DNA from: an uncultured Oscillospiraceae bacterium
GTDB lineage: Bacteria > Bacillota > Clostridia > Oscillospirales > Oscillospiraceae
Reading direction: 5' to 3'
Assembly: GCA_947624065.1 (NCBI GenBank)
Contig: CANQIO010000006.1
Span: 1-57,676 of the forward strand
DNA: 57,676 bases
Below, one piece after another: positions 30,505-38,764 of this stretch (positions within the stretch are counted from its first letter, which is position 1; every line of letters begins with the position of its first letter). The translations under genes and the position numbers were made by a program. The notes beneath the pieces are model-generated. The model was not told where the DNA came from and did no database searches. It saw only the letters and a list, made by a program, of their open reading frames with translations.

Positions 30505-31365
30505 GTGCTCGGAGACAGGATACGCAGCGGCCGGACAGCGAAGGGGTTCAGCCAGGAGCAGCTGGCGGCCAGGCTGCATGTGGTCCGGCAGACGATCTCC
30601 AAATGGGAAAACGGCGTGAGCCTTCCAGACGCAGACCAGCTATTACAGCTTTCACAGGCGCTGGACATGCCGGTGGGCGAACTGCTGGGCGTCCTGCCCC
30701 GAGAACAAAACGATGACGAATTGGCCAGTCTTCGTTCTGCCCTCGCCAGTCTGGAGGATGCGCGCCTCCGTGATGCCCAGGCAGGGAAAATACGGGGGCT
30801 CATGCTTCTTATGAGCTTTGCCTCCATGTTTATCTCCCTCACTGTGCAAAACGCGGCCCTGTCCATCCTGCTGTCAGTAGGGTGCATCTTGGCTTCACTG
30901 GTGCTTCTCTACAGGCATATTCCCCTGCTCACGGCCGTCGGGACAGAGGCGCGGAAACTGGGCGCTGTAAAGATCACGACGGTCTTTGACATCGCTCTCA
31001 TTCTCCTGGCAGCCGGTTATCTGGTGCTGCGGGAGAGGTCCCTGCTCCGGCTGACACAAGAGCGCGAAAAGCTGCTCGCTTTCGCCGTCACCTGCGCCGT
31101 GATGCTCTTCGGCGGCTGGGTGTCGCCCCGGCTCCCCTACAGCCGCCATACGGGTCTGCGCCTGCCCTGGACGGTGATGGACGAGCAGACCTGGAACGCT
31201 GCCCACCGGGTGCTGGGGTATATCTCCCTGCCGCTGACACTGCTGTATGCCGCTGCGGCGTTCACGATCGGCAGCATTGAAGCGGTGACCGCTGCCGTCA
31301 TCGTGCTGTGGGTGGGCATACCGGGGGCAGTCTCGTTCATCTTCTGGTGGAAGAAATTTCACTGA
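30505..31365 (+). CDS. XRE regulator fused to an SdpI-type membrane domain
   Basis: The 286-residue protein starts at GTG 30505 with GGGAGGTGG upstream. Residues 1-60 are an XRE HTH (FSQEQLAARLHVVRQTISKW, GVSLPDADQLLQLSQAL). A short coiled coil (about 71-92) leads to membrane segments near 97-115, 117-135, 157-175, 190-206, 238-256 and 262-280. GLRLPWTVMDEQTWNAAHRV (217-236) is the SdpI/YhfL signature. SdpI gives immunity to the SdpC toxin and senses it; this protein could bind DNA and a membrane signal directly. Confidence 0.8.
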   Translation: MLGDRIRSGRTAKGFSQEQLAARLHVVRQTISKWENGVSLPDADQLLQLSQALDMPVGELLGVLPREQNDDELASLRSALASLEDARLRDAQAGKIRGLMLLMSFASMFISLTVQNAALSILLSVGCILASLVLLYRHIPLLTAVGTEARKLGAVKITTVFDIALILLAAGYLVLRERSLLRLTQEREKLLAFAVTCAVMLFGGWVSPRLPYSRHTGLRLPWTVMDEQTWNAAHRVLGYISLPLTLLYAAAAFTIGSIEAVTAAVIVLWVGIPGAVSFIFWWKKFH

Positions 31366-31383
31366 CCGGAAGGTCGTTCCAAC

Positions 31384-31418
31384 AAAAAAGAGACAGGAAA
31401 CGATCCTGTCTCTTTTTT
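31384..31418. terminator. Bidirectional terminator between the XRE-SdpI gene and rnpB
   Basis: A perfect 15-bp stem (31384-31398 with 31404-31418) has a 5-nt loop, A6 at one end and T6 at the other. It serves both convergent transcripts. Confidence 0.9.
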
Positions 31419-31424
31419 ATGATA

Positions 31425-31768
31425 CGAGTCTTCGTGTAAGCCGGATTCTGTTAAAAATGGCCATCTATCTAGGCGCAGCGTTGCCGCTGTGCTCCAGCCA
31501 CCTCCCCGGGGGAGCCGGGCCGGCCTGATCCCCCTCCACGGTGTTGCTCCGGATAGAGTTTACAGCGGCGGCCTGTCGCCAGGCCGTCGGGCGGTCTCTT
31601 ACACCGCCTTTCCACCCTTACCGCGCCAAAAGCGCGGCGGTATATCTCTGTTGCACTTGTCCTGATGTCGCCATCGGCGGGCGTTACCCGTTATCCTTGC
31701 CCTGTGGAGCCCGGACTTTCCTCACGCACAGCCTTTCGGCTCATGCCCGCGGCCATTCGGAAAACTCG
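31425..31768 (-). ncRNA. rnpB: RNase P RNA, class A
   Basis: The minus strand contains the conserved 5' core GAGGAAAGTCCGGGCTCC, AGTGCAACAGAGA, the GGTGTAAGAGACCGCC region, TAAACTCTATCCGGAGCAA and the 3' core ATAGATGG then ACAGAATCCGGCTTA. The ends are set by a 9-bp P1 helix: CGAGTTTTC (31760-31768) pairs with GAAGACTCG (31425-31433). The RNA is about 344 nt. It is the catalytic RNA that trims tRNA 5' leaders. It starts 11 nt after yebC. Confidence 0.96.
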
Positions 31769-31779
31769 GTACCTTTCGA

Positions 31780-32520
31780 TCACTCGTCGGGGTTATCCCA
31801 GTTGTGCCAGACATTCTGCACGTCCTCGTTGTCCTCGAACACGTCCAGCATCTTCTGCATATTCTTCCGGTCGCCCTCGGCGGTGAGGGTGACGTAGGTC
31901 TGCGGGACCATCTCCTCCTGGGCGGAGTCCAGCTTGTAGCCGTGAGCGGTCATGTATTCCGCCACCGCGGTCACGTCCTCCGGCGCAGTATAGAGGGTGA
32001 ACACGCCATCCTCGGTCTCCATATCCGCCGCGCCCGCCTCCATGGCGTCCATCATCACGGTGTCCTCGTCCAGATTGCCGTCCTCGTTGTCCACCACGAT
32101 GACGCCCTTGCGGTCAAAGGACCAGCTGACGCAGTTGGTGGGCCCCAGGTTGCCGTTATACTTGTCGAAGCAGTGGCGCACGTCGCTGGCAGTACGGTTG
32201 CGGTTGTCGGTCATGGCCTCCACGATGACCGCCACGCCGCTGGGGCCGTAGCCCTCGTAGGTGACGGACTCGAAGTTGGAGGTGTCGCCCGCGCCCAGAG
32301 CCTTTTCGATGGTGCGTTTGATGTTGTCGTTGGGCATGTTGGCGGCCTTGGCCTTGGTGATGACGGCGGCCAGGCGCATATTGTTCTTCGGGTCGCCGGA
32401 GCCGCCCTCTTTGACGGCCACGATCATTTCACGGGCGATCTTGGTAAAAGCCTGGGCCCGCTTGGCGTCCGCGGCGCCCTTTGTTTTTTGTATGTTGTGC
32501 CACTTGGAATGTCCGGACAT
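31780..32520 (-). CDS. yebC: YebC/PmpR-family protein
   Basis: The 246-residue protein starts MSGHSKWHNIQKTKGAADAK and contains GGSGDPKNNMRLAAVITKAK, the family opening. Other motifs are FESVTYEGYGPSGVAVIVEA and DNRNRTASDVRHCF. Family members act as regulators or, as recently shown, help ribosomes through proline runs. The length is normal. Its own promoter is at 32557-32585. It is followed at once by rnpB. Confidence 0.95.
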   Translation of the reverse strand: MSGHSKWHNIQKTKGAADAKRAQAFTKIAREMIVAVKEGGSGDPKNNMRLAAVITKAKAANMPNDNIKRTIEKALGAGDTSNFESVTYEGYGPSGVAVIVEAMTDNRNRTASDVRHCFDKYNGNLGPTNCVSWSFDRKGVIVVDNEDGNLDEDTVMMDAMEAGAADMETEDGVFTLYTAPEDVTAVAEYMTAHGYKLDSAQEEMVPQTYVTLTAEGDRKNMQKMLDVFEDNEDVQNVWHNWDNPDE

Positions 32521-32556
32521 GGTGAATATCCCCCTGTATCGTTTACGTTACAGGTC

Positions 32557-32585
32557 ATTGTACCACAACTTTTCCCCAATAGCAA
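32557..32585 (-). promoter_or_regulatory. yebC promoter
   Basis: TTGCTA (32580-32585), 17 nt, TACAAT (32557-32562) on the minus strand, 36 nt before the ATG. It may also supply rnpB by readthrough and processing. Confidence 0.75.
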
Positions 32586-32610
32586 CAGCAAACATGTCCG
32601 GATGCCGCGC

Positions 32611-34107
32611 TTATCTCGCTTTCGGCACCAGCAGCAGGCCGCTGCTTCGCTCGCCGTTGGCGGCGGCGATGGCCTCCACGGTGGAGCGATATCGCTTCGC
32701 CACGGTCCACATATCTGTGCCCGGCTCCACCCGCACCAGGGTCAGCGACGCCGGCGCGGGAGCCGCGGCAAAGCCCTCCGGGTCCTCGGTCAGGCCCGTC
32801 ATGGCGGTGATGGCCCCATTGGAGACGGCCAGCGCGTCCATCTCCAGCGCCGCCCGCACGTCCAGGCTCCCGCCAGAAGCGGAACAGTATACGTCCGCCG
32901 CGGAGACAGTCACGCCCTGCAGCGCCGTCTCCGGGCCGATATCGGTGGTGAACTCCGCCGCCAGGCGGCAGCGGGCGGCGGAAAAGCCGCCGTCCTCCCG
33001 GGCGGTGATCACGCGCACGTTCACGGTGGTCCTGACCGTCTCGTGCTCCACCGTCACGCCGCCCACGGCGGCGCTGATGGCCAGCACCTCGCCGGACCCT
33101 CCCATGAGCTCCGCCGTACCCGTCACGGTCTGGCGCATGCTCACCGCGTGCACGGCGCTGACCAGCTCTACCTGCTCCGGCTGGCCCGCCAGCGCCGTGC
33201 GGTTGCTATAGAGGTCCGCGATATAAGCCGCCTCTCCGGCCGCGTGGCACACCGTCTGCGCCGCCAGATGCAGCTCCGCCGCCACCTTTCCGTCCTCCGT
33301 CTGCCGGTCCGGCAGATCGAAATAGACGCCGGTGAAGGCCAGCGCCACCTCCGCCGTCACGTCCGGCGCCTGGGTATCCACCTCCATGATCTGGGTGAAC
33401 TCCGTCTCATACCGCCCGGCGATGGGTCCGGCCTCCCGGCAGGCAAAGACGAGCCCTGCCCGGACTCGGCCCCGGAACACCACCTTGCCGGAGGCATATT
33501 TCACGTCCTCCACCTTCACCTCCGCCCGCTGGGATAGGATCCGCTCCACTCCGCCGGCGGGCAGCGGGTATTCATCGGTGACCACGAAGGTCTTTTCCCG
33601 CACATCCGCGATCGTGACCATGGGCGCGGTCTTGGTCAGGATATGCACCCCCGCCTGCGGCGTCTCCAGCCCCGAGGGGAGCTCGATGGTCCGCCGCTGA
33701 TATACCCGCGCCTCGCAGTCCACATCCACCCGCACCGAGAGCTTCCGGCTGTTCACCGTCCGGGCGTCCAGCGCCCGGATACGCAGCCGCGCCACCGTGC
33801 GGCAGTCGGTATCCGCCCCCGGCGCGTCCGCCCGCAGCTCCACCGGCACGGTCACCGACAGGCTCTCCATCGCGCCGCCGCCCTCCGGCATGTACATCAC
33901 GGAAACGGCCACAGAGGCGGCCAGCGCCACCGCTCCCGCCTCTGTCTCCTTGCTGCGCAGGGTGATGATCCCGTCGGCATCCACCACCGCCGCCACGTCC
34001 GGCATGGCGTCCGGCACGATGCTCTCCGCCGTGAAATCCCGGCTGAATGACCCCGACCATACGGGGGCCAGCTGTTCATATCGATCCTTCTTCAGGGCCG
34101 TATCCAT
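32611..34107 (-). CDS. SPOCS (DUF3794) and LysM protein, spore-associated
   Basis: The 498-residue protein starts at ATG 34105-34107 behind AAGGAGCGA. Repeated beta-rich units resemble the DUF3794/SPOCS domain (VVFRGRVRAGLVFACREAG; LAISAAVGGVTVEHETVRTT). The C-terminus is a LysM-like domain: VRVEPGTDMWTVAKRYRSTV with LLLVPKAR. Such proteins bind peptidoglycan or the cortex of the developing spore. A sigma-E-like promoter just upstream (34140-34168) supports mother-cell expression. The precise role is unknown. Confidence 0.82.
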   Translation of the reverse strand: MDTALKKDRYEQLAPVWSGSFSRDFTAESIVPDAMPDVAAVVDADGIITLRSKETEAGAVALAASVAVSVMYMPEGGGAMESLSVTVPVELRADAPGADTDCRTVARLRIRALDARTVNSRKLSVRVDVDCEARVYQRRTIELPSGLETPQAGVHILTKTAPMVTIADVREKTFVVTDEYPLPAGGVERILSQRAEVKVEDVKYASGKVVFRGRVRAGLVFACREAGPIAGRYETEFTQIMEVDTQAPDVTAEVALAFTGVYFDLPDRQTEDGKVAAELHLAAQTVCHAAGEAAYIADLYSNRTALAGQPEQVELVSAVHAVSMRQTVTGTAELMGGSGEVLAISAAVGGVTVEHETVRTTVNVRVITAREDGGFSAARCRLAAEFTTDIGPETALQGVTVSAADVYCSASGGSLDVRAALEMDALAVSNGAITAMTGLTEDPEGFAAAPAPASLTLVRVEPGTDMWTVAKRYRSTVEAIAAANGERSSGLLLVPKAR

Positions 34108-34139
34108 GATGCATCGCTCCTTGCATGTTATTCTGTGCA

Positions 34140-34168
34140 AGGGTATGCGCCCGCCGCGGGGTTTATGC
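34140..34168 (-). promoter_or_regulatory. Sigma-E-like promoter of the SPOCS/LysM gene
   Basis: GCATAAA (34162-34168), 14 nt, CATACCCT (34140-34147) on the minus strand. It is the best sigma-E match in the window, placed 33 nt before the ATG. Confidence 0.55.
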
Positions 34169-34172
34169 CGCC

Positions 34173-34319
34173 CTAGCAGCGCGTCATCCATACGCCGCCG
34201 CACACCAAGAGCCCCGCGCATATCATCCACCAAAACCAGCTGGGCAGGATCAGCGCCATGAAGATCACCGCGCCCACCGCCACGGCCAGCTTGCCGCAGC
34301 CTCTGCCATTTCTGCGCAT
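34173..34319 (-). CDS. Small membrane protein (48 residues)
   Basis: A short ORF from ATG 34317-34319 with GGGAGG upstream. It begins MRRNGRGCGKLAVAVGAVIF and has hydrophobic segments LAVAVGAVIFMALILP and FWWMICAGLLVCGGVW, so probably two passes in a hairpin. The ribosome site lies in the 3' arm of the rsgA terminator hairpin, so translation may depend on that structure. Function is unknown. Confidence 0.65.
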   Translation of the reverse strand: MRRNGRGCGKLAVAVGAVIFMALILPSWFWWMICAGLLVCGGVWMTRC

Positions 34320-34325
34320 AGAAAA

Positions 34326-34358
34326 CCGCCTCCCGTCCATTGTATGGACGAAAGGCGG
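34326..34358 (-). terminator. rsgA terminator; its stem contains the ribosome site of the next gene
   Basis: The stem CCGCCTTTCGTCCAT / ATGGACGGGAGGCGG (two mismatched bases) has a 3-nt loop and then TTTTC on the minus strand. It ends the cdaA-rsgA unit. GGGAGG in the 3' arm is the Shine-Dalgarno of the 48-residue ORF. Confidence 0.75.
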
Positions 34359-34365
34359 GTCGTGT

Positions 34366-35253
34366 TCAGACCGTCTCGATCTCCCAGCGGCGCAGCCGGG
34401 AGGCCTCTTCGTATAAGCGCAGATAGGAGCCGTACCGGCTGGGATGGATCAGCGCCTGCTCCACCGCCTGGCGCAAAGCACATCCCGGCTCCGACCGGTG
34501 GGTACAGTCGTCGAACCGGCACTGGTCCAGATACGGCCGGAATTCCGGGAATAGCTCCGCCAGCTCCTCCGGGAGGATGGGCGGCTCTCCCTCGTCGTCG
34601 AAGGAGGCAAAGCCTGGCGTATCCGCCGCCAGGGTGCCATGGCCCAGGTCAAACAGCTCCACATGCCGGGTGGTGTGCTTTCCCCGGCCCAGCTTCTCGC
34701 TGACCTGCGCCGTGGGGATATCCAGACCGGGGGCCAGGGCGTTGAGAAGGCTGCTCTTACCAACGCCGGAGTTGCCGGTGAAGCAGCAGATCTTCCCCGC
34801 CAGGGCCTCCCGCAGCGGGCCGATCCCCTCCCCGGTGCGCGCGCTGACGCAATACACCGGATAGCCCGTGCCCGCGTAGATCGCGCGCAGCTGCTCGGCC
34901 GGGTCCAGGTCGCACTTGTTGATCACCAGCACCGCGCCGCAGCCGTTCTTCTCGCACCGCACCGTCACCCGGTCCACCAAAAACGGGTCCGTCACCGGGA
35001 TCACGGCGGAAAGGAGCATCACCAGGCAGTCCACGTTGGCCACAGCGGGTCTGGCGAAGGCGCATCGCCGGGGCAGGATGTCTATCACTGTGCCCACTTC
35101 GCCGGCAGCCTCCACCACGACCCGGTCCCCCACCAGGGGCGTCAGCCCGTCCTTCCGAAAGCGGCCCCGGGCGCGGCAGCGGACCAGCCTGTCCTCATGG
35201 CGGACATCGTAAAACCCGCTGAGCGAGCGTATGATGACCCCCTCAAAACGCAA
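34366..35253 (-). CDS. rsgA: Ribosome small-subunit-dependent GTPase A
   Basis: The 295-residue protein is a circularly permuted GTPase that aids 30S maturation. The OB fold comes first (VRCRARGRFRKDGLTPLVGD). The G motifs then run G4 VLVINKCDLDP, G5 SARTG, G1 GNSGVGKSSLLNAL, G2 TTRHVE and G3 ADTPGFASF. The C-terminal zinc site is CRFDDCTHRSEPGC. It lies directly after prkC, the usual order in Firmicutes. Confidence 0.97.
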   Translation of the reverse strand: MRFEGVIIRSLSGFYDVRHEDRLVRCRARGRFRKDGLTPLVGDRVVVEAAGEVGTVIDILPRRCAFARPAVANVDCLVMLLSAVIPVTDPFLVDRVTVRCEKNGCGAVLVINKCDLDPAEQLRAIYAGTGYPVYCVSARTGEGIGPLREALAGKICCFTGNSGVGKSSLLNALAPGLDIPTAQVSEKLGRGKHTTRHVELFDLGHGTLAADTPGFASFDDEGEPPILPEELAELFPEFRPYLDQCRFDDCTHRSEPGCALRQAVEQALIHPSRYGSYLRLYEEASRLRRWEIETV

Positions 35254-35256
35254 GCC

Positions 35257-37008
35257 TCAGCCCTGCCCTTCCGGCGGCGTGGTCTGTCCGTTGATCGTCG
35301 GTCCCGTGCCGATCTGCAGGTAAACCTGGGTGCCCATGACGACCCGCGTGCCGGCGCTGTAGCTCTGCCACATGACCCTGCCGGCCATGTCCACGGAGGA
35401 GCTGACATAGTAGATCTCCGACTCCCCGCAGACAAGTCCCGCCCGCTGCAGATCCAACAGGGCGTCCTGCTTGGTATCATTGATGAGGTCAGGCACGGTG
35501 GTATAGGTGGCGGCCGGACCGGCGCTGACCTTGATGGTGACGGTGGTGCCGCTGGAGACGCTGGCGCCCGCCATCGGATCGGAGGAGATCACGTGGTTCT
35601 GGGTCACGGAACTGGACTCCTCCCAGGTGACGATCACGTTCAGATTCAGGGCCGAGAGCCGCACCTGCACCTCGGTGTAGGGGGCGTTCACGATGTCCTC
35701 CGGGATGGTGACCAGCTGGATGCCGGAGCTGACGGTCAGATTCACCTTGATGCCCTCCGAGACGATCATGCGGCTGGACCCGGCAGCCGGGTCCTGATCG
35801 ATGATCATGCCCTTCTCGTGGTTGGCGTCGGCGGCGTAGGTCACCTCGAAGTCATAGAGCTCATTCAAGGACTCATTGGACAGCACGTCCTCGGCGGACA
35901 GGCCGATGAACGAGGACACGTCCGTCCGTTCCGCGTCCGAAAAGATGTCCCGCAGCCAGTACTGCCACACGAAAGCGAACAGCGCCAAGGCGAAAGCCGC
36001 CACCAGGGCGAACCCCAGCAGCATGCTGACGCTGCCGGCCCGCGCGCGCCGGCGGGCATACCCCTCCTTGGAGAGCTCCCCCGAGCGGCTGATCCGGGGC
36101 ACGTTCTTGGTGATGACGTGGACCTCGTCCCGCGCCGTGGGGACAGACTCGCTGACCGGCACCGCGCCGCTCTGCGCCCGGCGGAAATCCTCCAGGTCGG
36201 CCAGCATCTCGTCCGCGGACGCGTACCGCTCGTCCGGGTCCGGCTGCATGGCCCGCAGGGCGATCGCCTCCAGCTCCGGCGGCACCGCCGGGTTCAGCTC
36301 TCCCGGCGCGTCCGGCAGCACGGAGTAGTGCTGCATCGCCACCTCCGCCACGCTCTTCCCCTCAAAGGGCAGCCGTCCCGTCAGCATCTCATACATGACG
36401 ACGCCCAGGGAATAGATGTCGGATCGGTCGTCCACCGCCTCGCCGCGGGCCTGCTCAGGAGAGATATAGTGGATGCTCCCCACGGCCTCTTCGGCGCCGT
36501 CGGACTCGGCGTTGTCGATCTGCGCGATGCCAAAATCAGCGATCTTGACCGTCCCGTCCTTGGGCAGCATGATGTTCTGGGGCTTGATGTCCATATGCCG
36601 GATGCCCCGGCGATGGGCATGGCTCAGGGCCCGGGCGATCTGGGTGGTAAAGTGGAGCACCTCCTGCCAGGTCAGCACGCCCTGGGTCTTCATGTATTGC
36701 TTCAGGTTGATCCCATCCACGTACTCCATGACGATGTACTCCGTGTCCCCGGAGACCACCACGTCATAGACGGCGCGGATGTTGGGGTGGTTCAGCTTCT
36801 CCACCGCCTGGTATTCCTTGCGGAACTGCTTGCGGCTCTCCGCGTCCATGGACACGTCGTCCCGCAGCACCTTCAGCGCCACGTCCCGTTTCAATTTCAG
36901 GTCATAGGCCTGATATACCACCGCCATGCCGCCGATGCCCACCACGGACAGGATCTCATACCGGTTATCCAACGTCTTCCCGAGACGCCAATTGACTTTA
37001 TTCTCCAC
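35257..37008 (-). CDS. prkC: Ser/Thr protein kinase with PASTA domains
   Basis: The 583-residue membrane kinase has a Gly loop VVGIGGMAVVYQA (about 22-34), K46 in VALKVL, catalytic loop HMDIKPQN (138-145), and DFG at 158-160. One membrane segment is near 328-352, followed by three PASTA repeats (from about 370, 430 and 500) that bind muropeptides. The usual HRD arginine is Met (H138-M139-D140). It pairs with the PP2C phosphatase gene 2 nt upstream. Such pairs control growth, cell wall and spore germination. Confidence 0.95.
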   Translation of the reverse strand: MENKVNWRLGKTLDNRYEILSVVGIGGMAVVYQAYDLKLKRDVALKVLRDDVSMDAESRKQFRKEYQAVEKLNHPNIRAVYDVVVSGDTEYIVMEYVDGINLKQYMKTQGVLTWQEVLHFTTQIARALSHAHRRGIRHMDIKPQNIMLPKDGTVKIADFGIAQIDNAESDGAEEAVGSIHYISPEQARGEAVDDRSDIYSLGVVMYEMLTGRLPFEGKSVAEVAMQHYSVLPDAPGELNPAVPPELEAIALRAMQPDPDERYASADEMLADLEDFRRAQSGAVPVSESVPTARDEVHVITKNVPRISRSGELSKEGYARRRARAGSVSMLLGFALVAAFALALFAFVWQYWLRDIFSDAERTDVSSFIGLSAEDVLSNESLNELYDFEVTYAADANHEKGMIIDQDPAAGSSRMIVSEGIKVNLTVSSGIQLVTIPEDIVNAPYTEVQVRLSALNLNVIVTWEESSSVTQNHVISSDPMAGASVSSGTTVTIKVSAGPAATYTTVPDLINDTKQDALLDLQRAGLVCGESEIYYVSSSVDMAGRVMWQSYSAGTRVVMGTQVYLQIGTGPTINGQTTPPEGQG

Positions 37009-37010
37009 GC

Positions 37011-37751
37011 TCAGGCGCCCCCTTTCACTGCATAGATCACAACGGCTGTCACGTTGTCTCTGCTCCCATTTTCCATAGCCTCCTGCACCAGCTTCCGACA
37101 GGCCCCTTCCGCGCTGTCCTCCGCCAGGAGCACCCGGTGCAGCTCCGCGTCCTCAACGGAATTCGTCAGTCCGTCGGAGCACAGCAGGAACCTGTCCCCC
37201 TCCCGTATCGGTACGGAGAACTCGTCGCAGGTGACGAACCGCTCTCCGCCGATGGCGCGGGTGATGATGTTCCGCCGGGGGTGATGCCGGCCCTGGGCCG
37301 GGGTGATCTCCCCCTGGTCGATCATCTGCTGGACGAGGGAGTGGTCCCGCGTCACCTGCACGATGCCGTCCTTGGCCATCCGATAGGCCCGGCTGTCGCC
37401 CACGTTCACGAAAAACGCGGTGTCGCCCTGCCAGTATCCGGCCACCAGCGTCGTGCCCATGCCGGCGTACTCCTCCGACAGCTCCGCGCACCGGAACACC
37501 TTCCGGTTGGCCGCGTCCGCCGCCTGGCGAAGGGCGTCGGCCGGGTCGTCCCCGTCGGACGCTTCCAGCGCCGCCCGGGCAAAGGCCACGAACCGGGTCA
37601 CGGCCATCTCGCTGGCCATGTTCCCCCCGGCCACGCCGCCCATGCCGTCGCAGACCACCGCCAGCACGCCGCCGCTGACCGCCAATATTTCGAAGCAATC
37701 CTGGTTCTCCGTCCGGTACTGCCCCTTGTCGCTCAGTCCAAAGTAGTTCAT
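37011..37751 (-). CDS. prpC: PP2C-family Ser/Thr phosphatase
   Basis: The 246-residue protein has the metal-binding motifs SDKGQYRTENQDCFEI, AVVCDGMGGVAGGN, VNVGDSRAYRM, FLLCSDGLTNSVED and GSRDNVTAVVIYA. It removes phosphates placed by PrkC. It overlaps rlmN by 4 nt and precedes prkC by 2 nt. Confidence 0.96.
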   Translation of the reverse strand: MNYFGLSDKGQYRTENQDCFEILAVSGGVLAVVCDGMGGVAGGNMASEMAVTRFVAFARAALEASDGDDPADALRQAADAANRKVFRCAELSEEYAGMGTTLVAGYWQGDTAFFVNVGDSRAYRMAKDGIVQVTRDHSLVQQMIDQGEITPAQGRHHPRRNIITRAIGGERFVTCDEFSVPIREGDRFLLCSDGLTNSVEDAELHRVLLAEDSAEGACRKLVQEAMENGSRDNVTAVVIYAVKGGA

Positions 37752-38764
37752 GCTCTCCTCATCTCGCCCCGGCGGAGCTGGCCGCAGGCCGCGTCGATAT
37801 CGCTGCCCAGCCGCCGCCGCACCGTGACGGTCACGCCGCCGTCCTCCAGACGTCTGACAAAGTCCCGGACGGTCTGCTCCGAAGAGGGCAGCAGCCCCCG
37901 CTCGGACACATAGTTCAGCCGGATCAGGTTCACATGGGAGCCGGTCCCCCGCAGCCGCCGCACCAGCATCTGCGCGTGGCGGGGCGTGTCATTCACATCC
38001 CGGACCATGGCGTATTCAAAAGAGACCCGGCGGCCGGTAGCCGCAAAATAGCGCTCACAGGCGGCGTACAGCTCGTCCACCCCATACCGGGCGTTCACCG
38101 GCATGAGCTTGGAGCGGGTCTCGTCGTCCGGGGCATGCAGGGATACCGACAAGGTCAATTGTAAATGCTCGGCGGCCAGTTTGTCAATCTGTTCCACCAA
38201 TCCGCAGGTGGAAAGGGAGATATGGCGCATGCCGATGTCGGCGCCGTCCCGGTCGTTGACCAGGCGCAAAAACCGCATCACGCTGTCATAGTTGTCCAGC
38301 GGCTCTCCGATGCCCATCAGCACGATGCCGCCCACCGGCGCCCCGGCGGCCAGCCCGGAAAAGATCACCTCGCCCAGCATCTCCGACGGGGCCAGGTCCC
38401 GCACCTTGCCGCCGATGGTACTGGCGCAGAAGGCGCATCCCATGCGGCAGCCGACCTGGGAGGAGATGCACACGGTGTTGCCGTGCTTGTAGCGCATGAA
38501 CACCGTCTCCACGCTCTCCCCGTCCGGCAGGGCCCAGAGATACTTCTCCGTGCCGTCCTGCTGGGAGACCTGTCGGCGCAGCAGCGTCAGGGCCGGCAGA
38601 TCGTAGGCCGTGGCCAGCTGCTCCCGCAGGGGCTTGGGCAGATCGCTCATCTGCTCGAAGGACCGCACGCCCCGCCCCAGCCAGCGGAACACCTGTCCCG
38701 CCCGATAGCCCGGCAGGCCCATGTCCTGGAACTGGGCCTTCAGCTCCTGGGGCAGCAGGGACAT
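37748..38764 (-). CDS. rlmN: 23S rRNA/tRNA adenine-C2 methyltransferase
   Basis: A 338-residue radical-SAM enzyme. The cluster motif is CRMGCAFCAS, followed by GEPLDNYDSVMRFL and LSVSLHAPDDETRSKLMPVN; the reactive Cys near the C-terminus is likely in SDIDAACGQLR. It methylates A2503 of 23S rRNA and A37 of some tRNAs. I chose ATG 38762-38764, which overlaps the rsmB stop (TAATG). Confidence 0.96.
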   Translation of the reverse strand: MSLLPQELKAQFQDMGLPGYRAGQVFRWLGRGVRSFEQMSDLPKPLREQLATAYDLPALTLLRRQVSQQDGTEKYLWALPDGESVETVFMRYKHGNTVCISSQVGCRMGCAFCASTIGGKVRDLAPSEMLGEVIFSGLAAGAPVGGIVLMGIGEPLDNYDSVMRFLRLVNDRDGADIGMRHISLSTCGLVEQIDKLAAEHLQLTLSVSLHAPDDETRSKLMPVNARYGVDELYAACERYFAATGRRVSFEYAMVRDVNDTPRHAQMLVRRLRGTGSHVNLIRLNYVSERGLLPSSEQTVRDFVRRLEDGGVTVTVRRRLGSDIDAACGQLRRGEMRRA

